A DNA stretch of 64,000 nt from an uncultured Sphingomonadales bacterium (GCA_903832325.1 CAILBC010000043.1:96110-160109), one strand, 5' to 3'; positions 8,557 through 17,766 are shown, numbered from the stretch's first letter. Numbers and translations: made by a program. Notes: generated from the letters alone by a model not told the origin.

Positions 8557-9687
8557 GTGACACCGCTGGCCGGGCTGAAAGTCGTCGAACTGGCGCGCGT
8601 GCTGGCGGGGCCCTGGGCCGGGCAGATCCTGGCCGACCTGGGCGCCGAAGTGACCAAAGTCGAAAGCCCCGAAGGCGATGATACGCGCACCTGGGGCCCG
8701 CCGTTCGTCACGTATGCCGATGGCAGCCGCGATGCCGCCTATTACCATGCGACCAATCGCGGCAAGCGGTCGCTGGTGGCCGATTTCACCACGGCGCAGG
8801 GGCGCCAGCTGGTGCTCGATCTGGTGGCCGATGCCGATGTGCTGATCGAGAATTTCAAGCTGGGCGGTCTTGCCAAATATGGCCTCGATTATGCCAGCCT
8901 GTCGGCGATCAACCCGCGGCTGGTCTATTGCTCGATCACCGGGTTCGGTCAGGATGGGCCCTATGCCCCGCGCGCCGGGTATGATTTCATCATCCAGGGC
9001 CTGTCGGGGATCATGGACCTGACCGGCGATCCGGCCGGGTCGCCGCAGAAAATCGGCGTGGCCTTTGCCGATATCATGACCGGGCTCTATTCGGTGATCG
9101 CGATCCAGGCGGCGCTCGCGGCGCGTGAAAAGACCGGGCGCGGCGAACATGTCGATATGGCGCTGTTTGACGTGATGGTCGGCGTGCTGGGCAACCAGGC
9201 GCTGAACTATCTGGTGTCCGGCCTCAGCCCGACGCGCATGGGCAATGCCCATCCCAATGTTGCGCCATATGCGGTCTATCCCACCAGCGATGGCTGGTTC
9301 ATTCTGGCGGTGGGCAACGATGGCCAGTTTGCGCGGTTTTGCGCGGTGGCGGGGTGCCCCGATCTGGCGAAAGACCCGCGCTTTATCGGCAACACCGCGC
9401 GGCTGGACAACCGCGCGGCGCTCGAAGACGCGATCCGCGCGGTAACGCGAAACTTTGCCCGCGACGATCTGCTGGCGCAACTGGCCGAGGCCGGCGTGCC
9501 CGCAGGCCCGATCAACACCGTGGCCGATGCCTTTGCCGATCCGCAGATCGTGGCGCGCGGCATGCAACTGGCGCTCCACGCCGATGACGGCACCCCGATC
9601 CCCGGGGTGCGCAGCCCGATCCGCTTTGCCGGGATGGAGCTGGCCACCGACGCGCCTTCGCCGCGCAAGGGGCAGCACGGGGAATAG
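8557..9687 (+). CDS. Class III (CaiB/BaiF family) CoA-transferase
   Basis: A 376-residue family III CoA-transferase. It starts with the typical LAGLKVVELARVLAGPWAGQ, has a RGKRSLVADF-type segment, and carries the catalytic Asp in GEHVDMALFD (about residue 205). Family members move CoA between carboxylic acids through a covalent aspartyl-CoA intermediate. Its position two bases after gcdH makes glutarate activation (succinyl-CoA:glutarate CoA-transferase type) the best guess, as in other bacteria where the two genes are paired. The start GTG 8557 has no independent ribosome-binding site and is probably translationally coupled. It is followed by the 183-bp hutD promoter region. Confidence 0.9.
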   Translation: MTPLAGLKVVELARVLAGPWAGQILADLGAEVTKVESPEGDDTRTWGPPFVTYADGSRDAAYYHATNRGKRSLVADFTTAQGRQLVLDLVADADVLIENFKLGGLAKYGLDYASLSAINPRLVYCSITGFGQDGPYAPRAGYDFIIQGLSGIMDLTGDPAGSPQKIGVAFADIMTGLYSVIAIQAALAAREKTGRGEHVDMALFDVMVGVLGNQALNYLVSGLSPTRMGNAHPNVAPYAVYPTSDGWFILAVGNDGQFARFCAVAGCPDLAKDPRFIGNTARLDNRAALEDAIRAVTRNFARDDLLAQLAEAGVPAGPINTVADAFADPQIVARGMQLALHADDGTPIPGVRSPIRFAGMELATDAPSPRKGQHGE

Positions 9688-9808
9688 CGCGAACCGCCAT
9701 CTTTTGCGGCACCCCGGATCACGTCCAATTCGTCCACACAAATCCTGTGTGACGAAGGTGTTTGGCAGCAATCTGCGCCGCCAGCCCTTTTTTGCCGCAC
9801 CGTAAAAA

Positions 9809-9820
9809 ATGTCTATACAT
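9809..9820. promoter_or_regulatory. Probable HutC operator 1 (hutD-transporter promoter)
   Basis: ATGTCTATACAT, an ATGT-N4-ACAT palindrome. An identical 12-mer lies between hutF and hutI, and a close variant lies upstream of the HutH paralogue. It overlaps a possible -10 (TATACA, 9814-9819) with TTGCCG as -35 at 9792-9797, so bound repressor would block RNA polymerase. GntR-family HutC proteins bind palindromes of this type. It is about 50 bp before the GTG of hutD. Confidence 0.7.
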
Positions 9821-9870
9821 ATTGGCGCGCCCATGGCAGTTTTTCGGCTCCACAGACAAAGGGCATAACG

Positions 9871-10404
9871 GTGGCGCAGGCCGGGGGCAGCGGGGCAAAC
9901 GGCACGATCGTGCGTGCGGCCGCGCTGGTGGCCGTGCCCTGGGCCAATGGCGGCGGGATCACCCGGGTGATTGCCGATCGGCGTGGCGCATTTCGGCTCA
10001 GCCTCGCAACCCTGGCCGATGATGGCCCGTTTTCGCCTTTCCCCGGGCTGATGCGGCACTTTGCGCTGGTGGCCGGTCGGGTCGGCCTGTCTGGCAATGA
10101 GGCACCTTTTCCGGTCGAACTCGATGCCGCATCGGCGCCGATCACGTTTCCCGGAAACCGCGCGGTCCATGCCGCGATTGCCGGCGGGCCCGCGCTGGCG
10201 CTCAATCTGATGGTGCCGGTCGATGCCGCGCCGTTGCGGCTGGAACGCTGCAACGATGGCGTGGTGCGCAATGGTCTGGCCGTGTTTGCCTGCGAGGACG
10301 TGGCGGTGGACCAGGCATCGGGCCGGGTCATGCTCGCGCCGCATGACACGCTGTTTCCGGCAGGTTCGTTCCGCGTGACCGGACGTGCGCTGGTGGTGCG
10401 CTGA
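9871..10404 (+). CDS. hutD: HutD family protein
   Basis: A 177-residue cupin-like HutD protein. The family signature is near the N-terminus: VPWANGGGITRVI (residues about 22-34), followed by FRLSLATLADDGPFSPFPG, and it ends in a beta-rich domain. HutD is a conserved accessory of histidine-utilisation operons, proposed to set an upper limit on hut expression, possibly by sensing urocanate. The start GTG 9871 has AAAGGG 7 bases upstream. Its stop overlaps the start of the binding-protein gene by one base (TGATG), so it heads the importer operon under HutC operator 1. Confidence 0.9.
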   Translation: MAQAGGSGANGTIVRAAALVAVPWANGGGITRVIADRRGAFRLSLATLADDGPFSPFPGLMRHFALVAGRVGLSGNEAPFPVELDAASAPITFPGNRAVHAAIAGGPALALNLMVPVDAAPLRLERCNDGVVRNGLAVFACEDVAVDQASGRVMLAPHDTLFPAGSFRVTGRALVVR

Positions 10405-11279
10405 TGGCTTTTTCCGGGATGCGTGCCATCGCCCGGTTTTTGGCGCCAGGTCTGCTGCTGGTGCTGGGGTCCTGCCAGGGATCGTCGGCGCCCAATGCGC
10501 ACGACGAACTGGTGATTGGCACCGAAGGGCTTTATCCGCCGTGGAATTTCACGCGGCCCGATGGCAGCCTTGCCGGGTTTGAGCCCGATTATCTGCGCGT
10601 GCTGTGTGCCCGGATCCATCGCCGCTGCCGCATGGTGGCGATGGACTGGGATGGCATGGTCGGCGCGCTGCTGACCGGAAAGATCGACGTGATCGCCGAT
10701 GCGGTGCAGATCACCCCCGAACGGTCCGGCGTGCTGGCATTCGGCCGCCCTTATGCGCTGACCACCGGGGTGATCGCCACGTTGCGCGGCAGCCCGCTCG
10801 CCGCGCTGCCCGATGGCGGCGCCCGGCTTGATTTTGATCACCGCGGCCCCGCGCTCGATGCAAAGATCGCGCATTTGCGCAATGGCCTGGCGGGCAAAGT
10901 GATCGGGGTCGAACTGTCGGGCGCGTTTGATACGTTTCTCAACCAGTCGCTGGGGTCGGCGGTGTCGATCCGTTATTACCGCACGATGGGAGAGCGGGAT
11001 CTCGATCTGCTGAATGGCCGGATCGATGCCACGCTGGAGGATGAATCCTATCTTCACCCGCTGCTGGCAACGCGCGATGGCGCGGCGCTGGTGCTCGCCG
11101 GTCCGCGCATGATCGGCGGGACGATGGGACGGGGAGAGGCGCTGGCCTTTCGCCCGAAAGACAATGCCCTGCGCGCGCAGTTCAACGATGCGATCGGCGC
11201 CACGCTGGCCGATGGCACGGTGCGGCGGCTGGGGCTGCAATGGTTCCGCATGGATGCTTCGCCGGGGGCGGCACGATGA
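10404..11279 (+). CDS. ABC transporter substrate-binding lipoprotein (family 3), probable histidine importer
   Basis: A 291-residue family 3 solute-binding protein, the HisJ/ArtJ/OccT class for polar amino acids. A signal peptide ends in LVLGSC (Cys about residue 24), which reads as a lipobox, so it is probably membrane-anchored in the periplasm. The ligand-binding start ELVIGTEGLYPPWNF (about 36-50) and GFEPDYLRVLCARI are typical of the family. It overlaps hutD by one base and the next permease gene by ATGA. The hut setting argues for histidine or urocanate as ligand. Confidence 0.88.
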   Translation: MAFSGMRAIARFLAPGLLLVLGSCQGSSAPNAHDELVIGTEGLYPPWNFTRPDGSLAGFEPDYLRVLCARIHRRCRMVAMDWDGMVGALLTGKIDVIADAVQITPERSGVLAFGRPYALTTGVIATLRGSPLAALPDGGARLDFDHRGPALDAKIAHLRNGLAGKVIGVELSGAFDTFLNQSLGSAVSIRYYRTMGERDLDLLNGRIDATLEDESYLHPLLATRDGAALVLAGPRMIGGTMGRGEALAFRPKDNALRAQFNDAIGATLADGTVRRLGLQWFRMDASPGAAR

Positions 11280-12001
11280 TCGGCGATGATGTTGCGCTGC
11301 CCGTGCTGCTGGGGTTTGGCCATGATGGCTGGGCGCTGGCGCTGATCGCCGGGGCGGGGTTGACCATGGCGCTGTCATTGACGGCCATGGCGATTGGCAC
11401 GGTGCTGGGTGCACTGCTGACAGTGGCGCAGATGTCGCGTCGCGGCTGGCTGGCCGCGCTGGCGCAGGGCTATGGCCTGGTGCTGCGCGGGGTGCCCGAA
11501 TTGCTGGTGGTGCTGCTGCTCTATTTCGGCACGCCGGGGTTGCTGGCCGCGATTGCTGCGCTGGCCGGGCTGCCCGCGCCGGGCTCTCCGCCGGCGTTCC
11601 TGACCGGCAGCGTGGCCATCGGGCTGGTATCGGCCGCGTATCAGGCCGAAGTGTTTCGCGGCGGGTTGCTGGCGGTGCCGCGCGGGCAGGTGGAGGCGGC
11701 GATTGCCGCAGGGATGGGGCCGTTTACCCGGTTTCGCCGCGTGATCGCGCCGCAAGTGCTGCACCACGTGCTGCCACCGCTGGGCAATATCTGGCAATTC
11801 AATCTGAAGGATTCGGCGCTGGTGGCGATTACCGGGCTGGCCGAACTGATGCGCGTAAGCCTGGTTGCGGCAGGTTCGACGCGGCGGCCCTTTGCCTTTT
11901 TTGCTGCGGCGATGGTGCTTTATCTGGTGCTGACCAGCGCCAGTTCGGCGGTATTCCGCTTTGCCGAGGCGCGCGCAGGGCGCTGGGCCGGTGGGCGATG
12001 A
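11276..12001 (+). CDS. Amino-acid ABC transporter permease (HisQ-like)
   Basis: A 241-residue inner-membrane permease of the HisQ/HisM/GlnP type with about five hydrophobic segments. The cytoplasmic loop that contacts the ATPase is visible as EAAIAAGMGPFTRFRRVIAPQ (an EAA motif, about residues 142-162), and VLRGVPELLVVLLLYFG is the conserved early segment with the RGxPEL motif. The start ATG 11276 overlaps the TGA of the binding-protein gene. It is one half of a heterodimeric channel with the next gene. Confidence 0.92.
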   Translation: MIGDDVALPVLLGFGHDGWALALIAGAGLTMALSLTAMAIGTVLGALLTVAQMSRRGWLAALAQGYGLVLRGVPELLVVLLLYFGTPGLLAAIAALAGLPAPGSPPAFLTGSVAIGLVSAAYQAEVFRGGLLAVPRGQVEAAIAAGMGPFTRFRRVIAPQVLHHVLPPLGNIWQFNLKDSALVAITGLAELMRVSLVAAGSTRRPFAFFAAAMVLYLVLTSASSAVFRFAEARAGRWAGGR

Positions 12002-12696
12002 TGGGGGAATCCGGGACGGGGGAATCCGGGTTCCTTGCCGATACGGCGCTGGCCATCGTGGCGGCGGTGCCGGTAACGCTGGCGCTGTTTGTGGCTTGCG
12101 CCGTGGGGGCCAGCCTGCTTGCCGGCGTACTGGTGGCCGCGCAGCAGGGGCGTGTGGGCGGCCTGGTGGCGCGGGCATGGATTTTCGTGTTTCGCGGCAC
12201 GCCGCTGCTCTTGCAGATTTTCATGGTCTATTACGGCCTGGCCGCGCTGGGGCCGGTGCGCCACGGGCCGCTGTGGCCGGCATTTCGCGATCCGCTGTTC
12301 TGCGCCTTTCTGGCGATGACCTGCTGCTGTTCGGCCTATATTGCCGAAGTGTTGCGCGCCGCGCTGGCGGCAATCCCGCCGGGGCAGATCGAGGCGGCGC
12401 GCGCCTGCGGCATGGCGCGCTGGACGCTGGGGCGCCGGATCGTAGTGCCGCAGATGGTGCGCCTGGCGCTGCCGGCTTATGGCAACGAGTTGGTGATGAT
12501 GCTCAAATCCACCTCGCTCGCCAGTTCGGTCACCGTGCTGGATGTAACCGGCGTGGCGCAGCAGGTGATCGCCCATTCCTATCGCACGGTGGAGGTGTTT
12601 TGCCTGGCAGCGGCAGTCTATCTGGGCCTTACTGCCGCACTGACCTGGCTGTTGCGCCGCATCGAACGCCGGCTTGATCCGGCAGGGGGCCGTTGA
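11998..12696 (+). CDS. Amino-acid ABC transporter permease (HisM-like)
   Basis: A 232-residue second permease subunit. It has the RGTPLLLQIFMVYYGL segment typical of HisM/OccM and the EAA loop IEAARACGMARWTLGRRIVVPQ, followed by the usual late segment LKSTSLASSVTVLDVTG. The start ATG 11998 overlaps the preceding TGA (ATGA); a second ATG follows at 12001. It pairs with the upstream permease and the downstream ATPase. The N-terminus holds a short duplicated ESGTGESGF encoded by two near-identical 12-base units. Confidence 0.92.
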   Translation: MMGESGTGESGFLADTALAIVAAVPVTLALFVACAVGASLLAGVLVAAQQGRVGGLVARAWIFVFRGTPLLLQIFMVYYGLAALGPVRHGPLWPAFRDPLFCAFLAMTCCCSAYIAEVLRAALAAIPPGQIEAARACGMARWTLGRRIVVPQMVRLALPAYGNELVMMLKSTSLASSVTVLDVTGVAQQVIAHSYRTVEVFCLAAAVYLGLTAALTWLLRRIERRLDPAGGR

Positions 12697-12698
12697 CG

Positions 12699-13472
<774 letters not shown>

Positions 13473-13482
13473 AGCGTTGGAA

Positions 13483-13551
13483 GGTCTAAATTGGGGCAGG
13501 CCTAAATTTGGGGCAGGCCTAAATTTCTGGCAGACCTAAATTTCGGGCAGG
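13483..13551. repeat. 17-bp tandem repeat, four degenerate copies, at the end of the HutH paralogue
   Basis: Units of the form GGCCTAAATTTGGGGCA begin at 13483, 13499, 13516 and 13533 (periods 16, 17 and 17). The last copy includes the stop codon and final residues of the minus-strand HutH paralogue; the others fill the gap to the ATPase gene. Each copy carries a TAG in the same orientation, so it looks like repeated duplication of a gene end. No terminator hairpin is seen here. Confidence 0.85.
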
Positions 13552-15035
13552 CCGGCGCGCACCATTGCCGCACCAGCCTCCATCACCCGGTTCATTGGCA
13601 AGTCATCGGCATAAGGCGCAATCGCCTGCCGCACATGGGCGTGGAGCCGCGCCGTGCCCGGCGCGCGGGCATCGGCGGGCACGGCCAGATCGTGCGCCTG
13701 CGCCGCGGCGGCCAGTTCGATGCCCAGGATCATTTCGACATTGGCGATGACCGCCAGCGCCTTCAGCGCGGCCGGGGTCTGGTGCGACAGGTAATCTTCC
13801 TGAAGGCCCGACGTGATCCCGCCATCCAGGCTGGCGGGCGCGGCGAGCCGGCGGTTTTCCGCCACCAGCGCGGCGGCGCTGTATTGCGCGATCATGAATC
13901 CGCTCGAAACTCCGGCTTCGGCGGCCAGAAATGCGGGCAGCCCGCTGACCAGCGGATTGACCAGCCGGTCCAGCCGCCGTTCGGCGATCATCCCCAGATG
14001 CGCCACCGCAATGGTCAGTGCGTCGAATGTCATGGCCAGCCCCGCCGCCACGGCATGGGCCTGCGATCCCGATCGGGGCGCCTCTGGCGTGCCCAGCAGC
14101 ACCGGATTGTCACTGACCGAGGCGAGTTCGGCATCGATCATCGCGGCGACATGGGCCAGCGAATCGCGCACCGCGCCGTGCACTTGCGGAACCGCGCGCA
14201 GCGACAGCGGGTCCTGCAAGCGGCCGCCTGCGGCAAGGTGCGCGCTGCCTGTCAGCCAGCCATCGAGCGCAGCGCCGGTTGCCGCCACCCCGTCCGACTG
14301 CCGCAATGCAAGCAATTCGGCCGCGTGCGAGCGCCGGTTTCCGCCCAGCGCCTCGAAACTGAGCGCGGCCACCGCATCGGCGGCCAGTACCGCGCGCTGC
14401 GCCCGGTACAGCGCCAGTGCGCCAAGCCCGGTGGCACATGGCGCACCGTTCAGCAGGCTGAGCCCCTCTTTGGCTTCGAGCACCAGCGGTTCGAGCCCGG
14501 CGCGCGCCAGTGCCTCGGCGCCGGTCATGCGGTTATCGCCGATACGGGCATGGCCTTCGCCGATCATCACCAGCGCGATATGCGCCATATGGGTCAGGTA
14601 TCCGACCGAGCCGCCGGCGGGCACTTCGGGAACGATGCCGTGCGCCAGCAGATCGATCAGATGTTCGACCACGGCCACGCGCACGCCCGACAGGCCATGC
14701 GCCAGATTGTTGGCCTGCGCGGCGATGATCGCGCGCACTTCGGCAGCGGGCAGGGGGGTGCCGACACCGCAGGCATGGCTCATCACCAATTGGCGCGACA
14801 GACGGCGTTGCAGCGCCGGTTCGACCGCGCGGTCGAACAATGCGCCCACCCCGGTGTTGACGCCATAGGACGGCACGCCCTGTGCCACGATTGCAATCAC
14901 CAGGTCATGCGCCCGGTCGATCCGCGCGCGCGCCATATCGCCCAGCGCCAGCGGGGCACCCAGCGCGACGGCCGCCAGCCTGGCTGCGTCGAGCGGTTGA
15001 TCGAGCGTAACTGGTAACTGTGTCCGAAATGCCAT
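13536..15035 (-). CDS. Histidine ammonia-lyase paralogue lacking the MIO tripeptide
   Basis: A 499-residue member of the aromatic amino-acid ammonia-lyase family, similar along its length to the HutH encoded at 21219. HutH has GSVGASGDLAPLSH, where Ala-Ser-Gly cyclises to the MIO electrophile. This protein reads GSVGYLTHMAH, an exact loss of three residues (around 141-149). QDPYCLR of HutH is QDPLSLR here, losing an active-site Tyr. Kept are the early Tyr loop (YGVNTG), SHACG, LLNG, SDNP and QED. The start ATG 15035 is chosen because the frame further upstream would run across the HutC operator at 15102. Ordinary MIO chemistry is not expected. It could be a binding or regulatory protein, or an enzyme with different chemistry. 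Confidence 0.88.
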   Translation of the reverse strand: MAFRTQLPVTLDQPLDAARLAAVALGAPLALGDMARARIDRAHDLVIAIVAQGVPSYGVNTGVGALFDRAVEPALQRRLSRQLVMSHACGVGTPLPAAEVRAIIAAQANNLAHGLSGVRVAVVEHLIDLLAHGIVPEVPAGGSVGYLTHMAHIALVMIGEGHARIGDNRMTGAEALARAGLEPLVLEAKEGLSLLNGAPCATGLGALALYRAQRAVLAADAVAALSFEALGGNRRSHAAELLALRQSDGVAATGAALDGWLTGSAHLAAGGRLQDPLSLRAVPQVHGAVRDSLAHVAAMIDAELASVSDNPVLLGTPEAPRSGSQAHAVAAGLAMTFDALTIAVAHLGMIAERRLDRLVNPLVSGLPAFLAAEAGVSSGFMIAQYSAAALVAENRRLAAPASLDGGITSGLQEDYLSHQTPAALKALAVIANVEMILGIELAAAAQAHDLAVPADARAPGTARLHAHVRQAIAPYADDLPMNRVMEAGAAMVRAGLPEI

Positions 15036-15101
15036 GGTCTGTCCCGTGATCGGCAAAGGTGCCTTGGTTCTGTCAAAAAGCCCCTTGTCTCTCAGGACTA
15101 T

Positions 15102-15113
15102 ATGTCTAGGCAT
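15102..15113. promoter_or_regulatory. Probable HutC operator 2 (between HutH paralogue and TBDR)
   Basis: ATGTCTAGGCAT, the same ATGT-N4-RCAT-type palindrome as operators 1 and 3 with two differences in the second half. It lies 67 bp upstream of the HutH paralogue start and about 194 bp upstream of the divergent TBDR start, in the 271-bp gap 15036-15306. It probably controls the paralogue and perhaps both genes. Confidence 0.6.
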
Positions 15114-15251
15114 AATGAAAAGCGGCCGATGATGGCAAGGTACTTGTGTCTTCGGCAGGTTTGCGCAATTCGGGCGGGGATGCCACAAGTGGTGGCTGAT
15201 CCCTGCTTTGGGCGCGGGATTTGATGCCGACCGGCGCGCAGGCGACCGGCC

Positions 15252-15294
15252 AGGCTACACTTTGCCAAGGCATATCATGCAAGGCTACACTTTG
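15252..15294. promoter_or_regulatory. Direct repeat flanking a small palindrome upstream of the hut TBDR gene
   Basis: AGGCTACACTTTG occurs at 15252-15264 and again at 15282-15294, exactly 30 bases (about three helical turns) apart. Between them lies GCATATCATGC (15270-15280), a GCAT-N3-ATGC palindrome. The second copy runs into the GGAGG ribosome-binding site of the TBDR gene. The arrangement resembles a cooperative binding site for an unidentified regulator, or a leader RNA element. Confidence 0.5.
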
Positions 15295-15306
15295 GAGGTC
15301 AGTTTC

Positions 15307-17742
15307 ATGAGGGTTACCACACCAGTATCGCACCGGTTTGCGCTGCTTCTGGCCGGCGGATCGCTGATGGCGCTTTCGGCAACACCGGCGATGGCGGCCG
15401 ACGCGGCTCCGCAGGCCGCAGCCGGCGCCTCGAATGGCGGCGAAATCATCGTTACGGCGCAAAAGCGTTCGGAAAGCATCCAGCGCGTGCCGATCAGCCT
15501 TCAGGCGCTCAGCCCGGCGGTTCTCGATCAGCACCAGGTGCAGTCGTTTGACGATTATGCCAAGCAGTTGCCCAGCGTGTCGTTCCAGTCGTTCGGTCCC
15601 AGCCAGGGTCAGCTGTTTTTCCGCGGCATCACGTCGGGCGGCGATGGCCTGGCGTTTGGTGCGCTGCCGACCAGCGGCGTCTATCTGGACGAACTGTCGA
15701 TCACCACGATCGGCGCGCTGCAGGATATCCACATTTACGACATGCAGCGCGTCGAGGCGCTGTCCGGCCCGCAGGGCACGCTGTTTGGCGCGAGCTCGCT
15801 GTCGGGCACGCTGCGCCTGATCACCAACAAGCCCAACCCGACCAAGCTCGAAGGCAGCTTTGACGTCACGGTCGACAAGTTCGGCAAGGGCGATGCCGGC
15901 GCCACGGTCGAAGGCATGATCAACGTGCCGCTGGCCAAGGGCGTGGCGGTGCGTCTGGTCGGCTTTTACGAACACGATGGCGGCTATATCGACAACACGC
16001 CGGGTTCGCGGACTTATCCCAACAAGTACCTCGATGCGAACGGTGCGGTGCAGACCGATCCGCTGACGGTGACCAACAGCAAGTATGTAAAGAACAATTT
16101 CAACGATGTGACCACCTATGGTGGCCGGATTGCGCTGGGCATCGATCTGGACAGCGGCTGGAAAATCACCCCGACGATTGCCGCGCAGCATCAGCATGCC
16201 AATGGCACGTTCCTGTTCGACCCGGCCGCGGGCGATCTGCAGGTGCATGATTTCACGCCGGATTATAACACCGACCAGTGGATCCAGGGTTCGTTGACAG
16301 TCGAAGGCAAGATCGGCGACTGGGATGTGCTCTATGCCGGTGGCTACCTGACGCGCAACATCAAGAACGCGCAGGATTACAGCTATTACACGGTCGCCTA
16401 TTCGACCCACCCGGCGCAGGATGGCCAATATGCCGGCTATACCCGCTTTACCGACAGCAACGGCAAGCAGATCGATCCGACCCAGCAGTTCAGCGCGTCG
16501 CAAAAGTTGACGAAGCAGAGCCACGAACTGCGCTTCAACTCGCCGTCGACCGGGCCGTTCCGCCTGACCGCGGGCCTGTTCTATCAGAAGCAGACCAACC
16601 ACAACGTCAACAATTATGCGGTTCCGGGTGTCAGCACCGCCAATCTCAGCCAGTATGCCAATGGCAGCCTGGTCATCGGTGACGATCTGTTCCTGACCAA
16701 CGCCTATATCGCCGATCGCGATTTTGCGGCCTATGCGCAGGGCAGCTATGAAATCGTCCCGAGCCTGACGCTTACGGCCGGGCTGCGCGGGTTCATCTAT
16801 ACCAACACCCTGGGCGGCTTTTCGGGCTATCCGTTCTATGTGCCGCCAACGTCGACCTGCACATTCCCGATCGCGACGATTGATTCGTGCAATTTCCTCA
16901 ACAAGCGCTCGCATGGGTCGGGCGAAACGCACAAGCTCAACCTGACCTGGCAGATCGACAATGATCACATGGTCTATGCGACGTATTCCACCGGGTTCCG
17001 TCCGGGTGGTACGAACCGCGACAAGGGTGCGCTGCAGGGCACGATCTATTCGCCGGACAAGCTCAACAACCTTGAATTTGGCTGGAAAACGAGCTGGCTT
17101 GACCATCTGGTCCGCTGGAACGGCGCCGTCTACTACGAAAAGTGGAACAACCTGCAATATGCCGAACAGGCAGCCGGCGCGGGCATCACCAATATCTCCA
17201 ACGTGGGCGGTGCGCGGGTCTATGGTATCGAAACCGATATCCAGCTGCACCCGGCCAAGGGCTTTTCGCTGACGGCATCCGGCGCCTACAACGACAGCGC
17301 GCTGACATCGGATTTCGGCAACCCGGGCAAGGGCAATTTTGCGCCCAAGGGCACCCGCCTGCCGGTCCAGCCGAAGTTCAAGCTGTCGGCCACCGCGCGG
17401 TATGAATTTCCGCTCGGTTCGATCGATGCCTTTGTGCAAGGTTCGATGAACACCCAGACCAATGCGACCAGCCTGCTCGGGGTAGGCGACAACGGGGTGT
17501 TTGGCAACAGCCCCGGCTTTACCACGGCCGATTTCTCGGTGGGCGGCAAGGCCGGCAAATATACGGTCCAGCTGTTTATCCAGAACGCTTTCGACGAGCG
17601 CGGGTCTTTGTCGCACAACGCGCAGATCGGGCCGGCCAATTTTGAAAACACGTATCCCGCAGGGGCCAGTTCGGCCCACTTCACGCGGACCTATCCGATC
17701 AAGCCGCAATATTTCGGCGTGAAGGTCGGCACGAAGTTCTGA
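15307..17742 (+). CDS. TonB-dependent outer-membrane receptor of the hut locus
   Basis: An 811-residue TBDR: signal peptide (ending PAMA, about residue 31), plug domain from GGEIIVTAQKRSESIQRVPI to about residue 170 with RVEALSGPQGTLFG, then a 22-strand barrel ending in Phe (KVGTKF). ATG 15307 is chosen because GGAGG is 8 bases upstream and the signal peptide starts there. It is divergent from the HutH paralogue and shares the intergenic region with HutC operator 2. Histidine, urocanate or a histidine-containing complex is the inferred cargo. The plug also resembles iron-complex receptors, so a metal-histidine complex is possible. Confidence 0.9.
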   Translation: MRVTTPVSHRFALLLAGGSLMALSATPAMAADAAPQAAAGASNGGEIIVTAQKRSESIQRVPISLQALSPAVLDQHQVQSFDDYAKQLPSVSFQSFGPSQGQLFFRGITSGGDGLAFGALPTSGVYLDELSITTIGALQDIHIYDMQRVEALSGPQGTLFGASSLSGTLRLITNKPNPTKLEGSFDVTVDKFGKGDAGATVEGMINVPLAKGVAVRLVGFYEHDGGYIDNTPGSRTYPNKYLDANGAVQTDPLTVTNSKYVKNNFNDVTTYGGRIALGIDLDSGWKITPTIAAQHQHANGTFLFDPAAGDLQVHDFTPDYNTDQWIQGSLTVEGKIGDWDVLYAGGYLTRNIKNAQDYSYYTVAYSTHPAQDGQYAGYTRFTDSNGKQIDPTQQFSASQKLTKQSHELRFNSPSTGPFRLTAGLFYQKQTNHNVNNYAVPGVSTANLSQYANGSLVIGDDLFLTNAYIADRDFAAYAQGSYEIVPSLTLTAGLRGFIYTNTLGGFSGYPFYVPPTSTCTFPIATIDSCNFLNKRSHGSGETHKLNLTWQIDNDHMVYATYSTGFRPGGTNRDKGALQGTIYSPDKLNNLEFGWKTSWLDHLVRWNGAVYYEKWNNLQYAEQAAGAGITNISNVGGARVYGIETDIQLHPAKGFSLTASGAYNDSALTSDFGNPGKGNFAPKGTRLPVQPKFKLSATARYEFPLGSIDAFVQGSMNTQTNATSLLGVGDNGVFGNSPGFTTADFSVGGKAGKYTVQLFIQNAFDERGSLSHNAQIGPANFENTYPAGASSAHFTRTYPIKPQYFGVKVGTKF

Positions 17743-17766
17743 TCAACCGCCGGATATTTTACAGAC

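Noticed and set aside
13483..13551. Possible CRISPR-like array
   Set aside because: The units are adjacent with no unique spacers and are only 17 bp long; no cas genes are present in the window.
13536..15188. Longer version of the HutH paralogue starting at 15188
   Set aside because: The extra 51 residues have no HutH similarity and would cover the HutC-type operator at 15102-15113. ATG 15035 gives the normal family N-terminus.
15106..17709. 867-codon minus-strand open frame opposite the hut TBDR gene
   Set aside because: No family resemblance, no ribosome-binding site, and it mirrors the codon pattern of the TBDR. It is a shadow.
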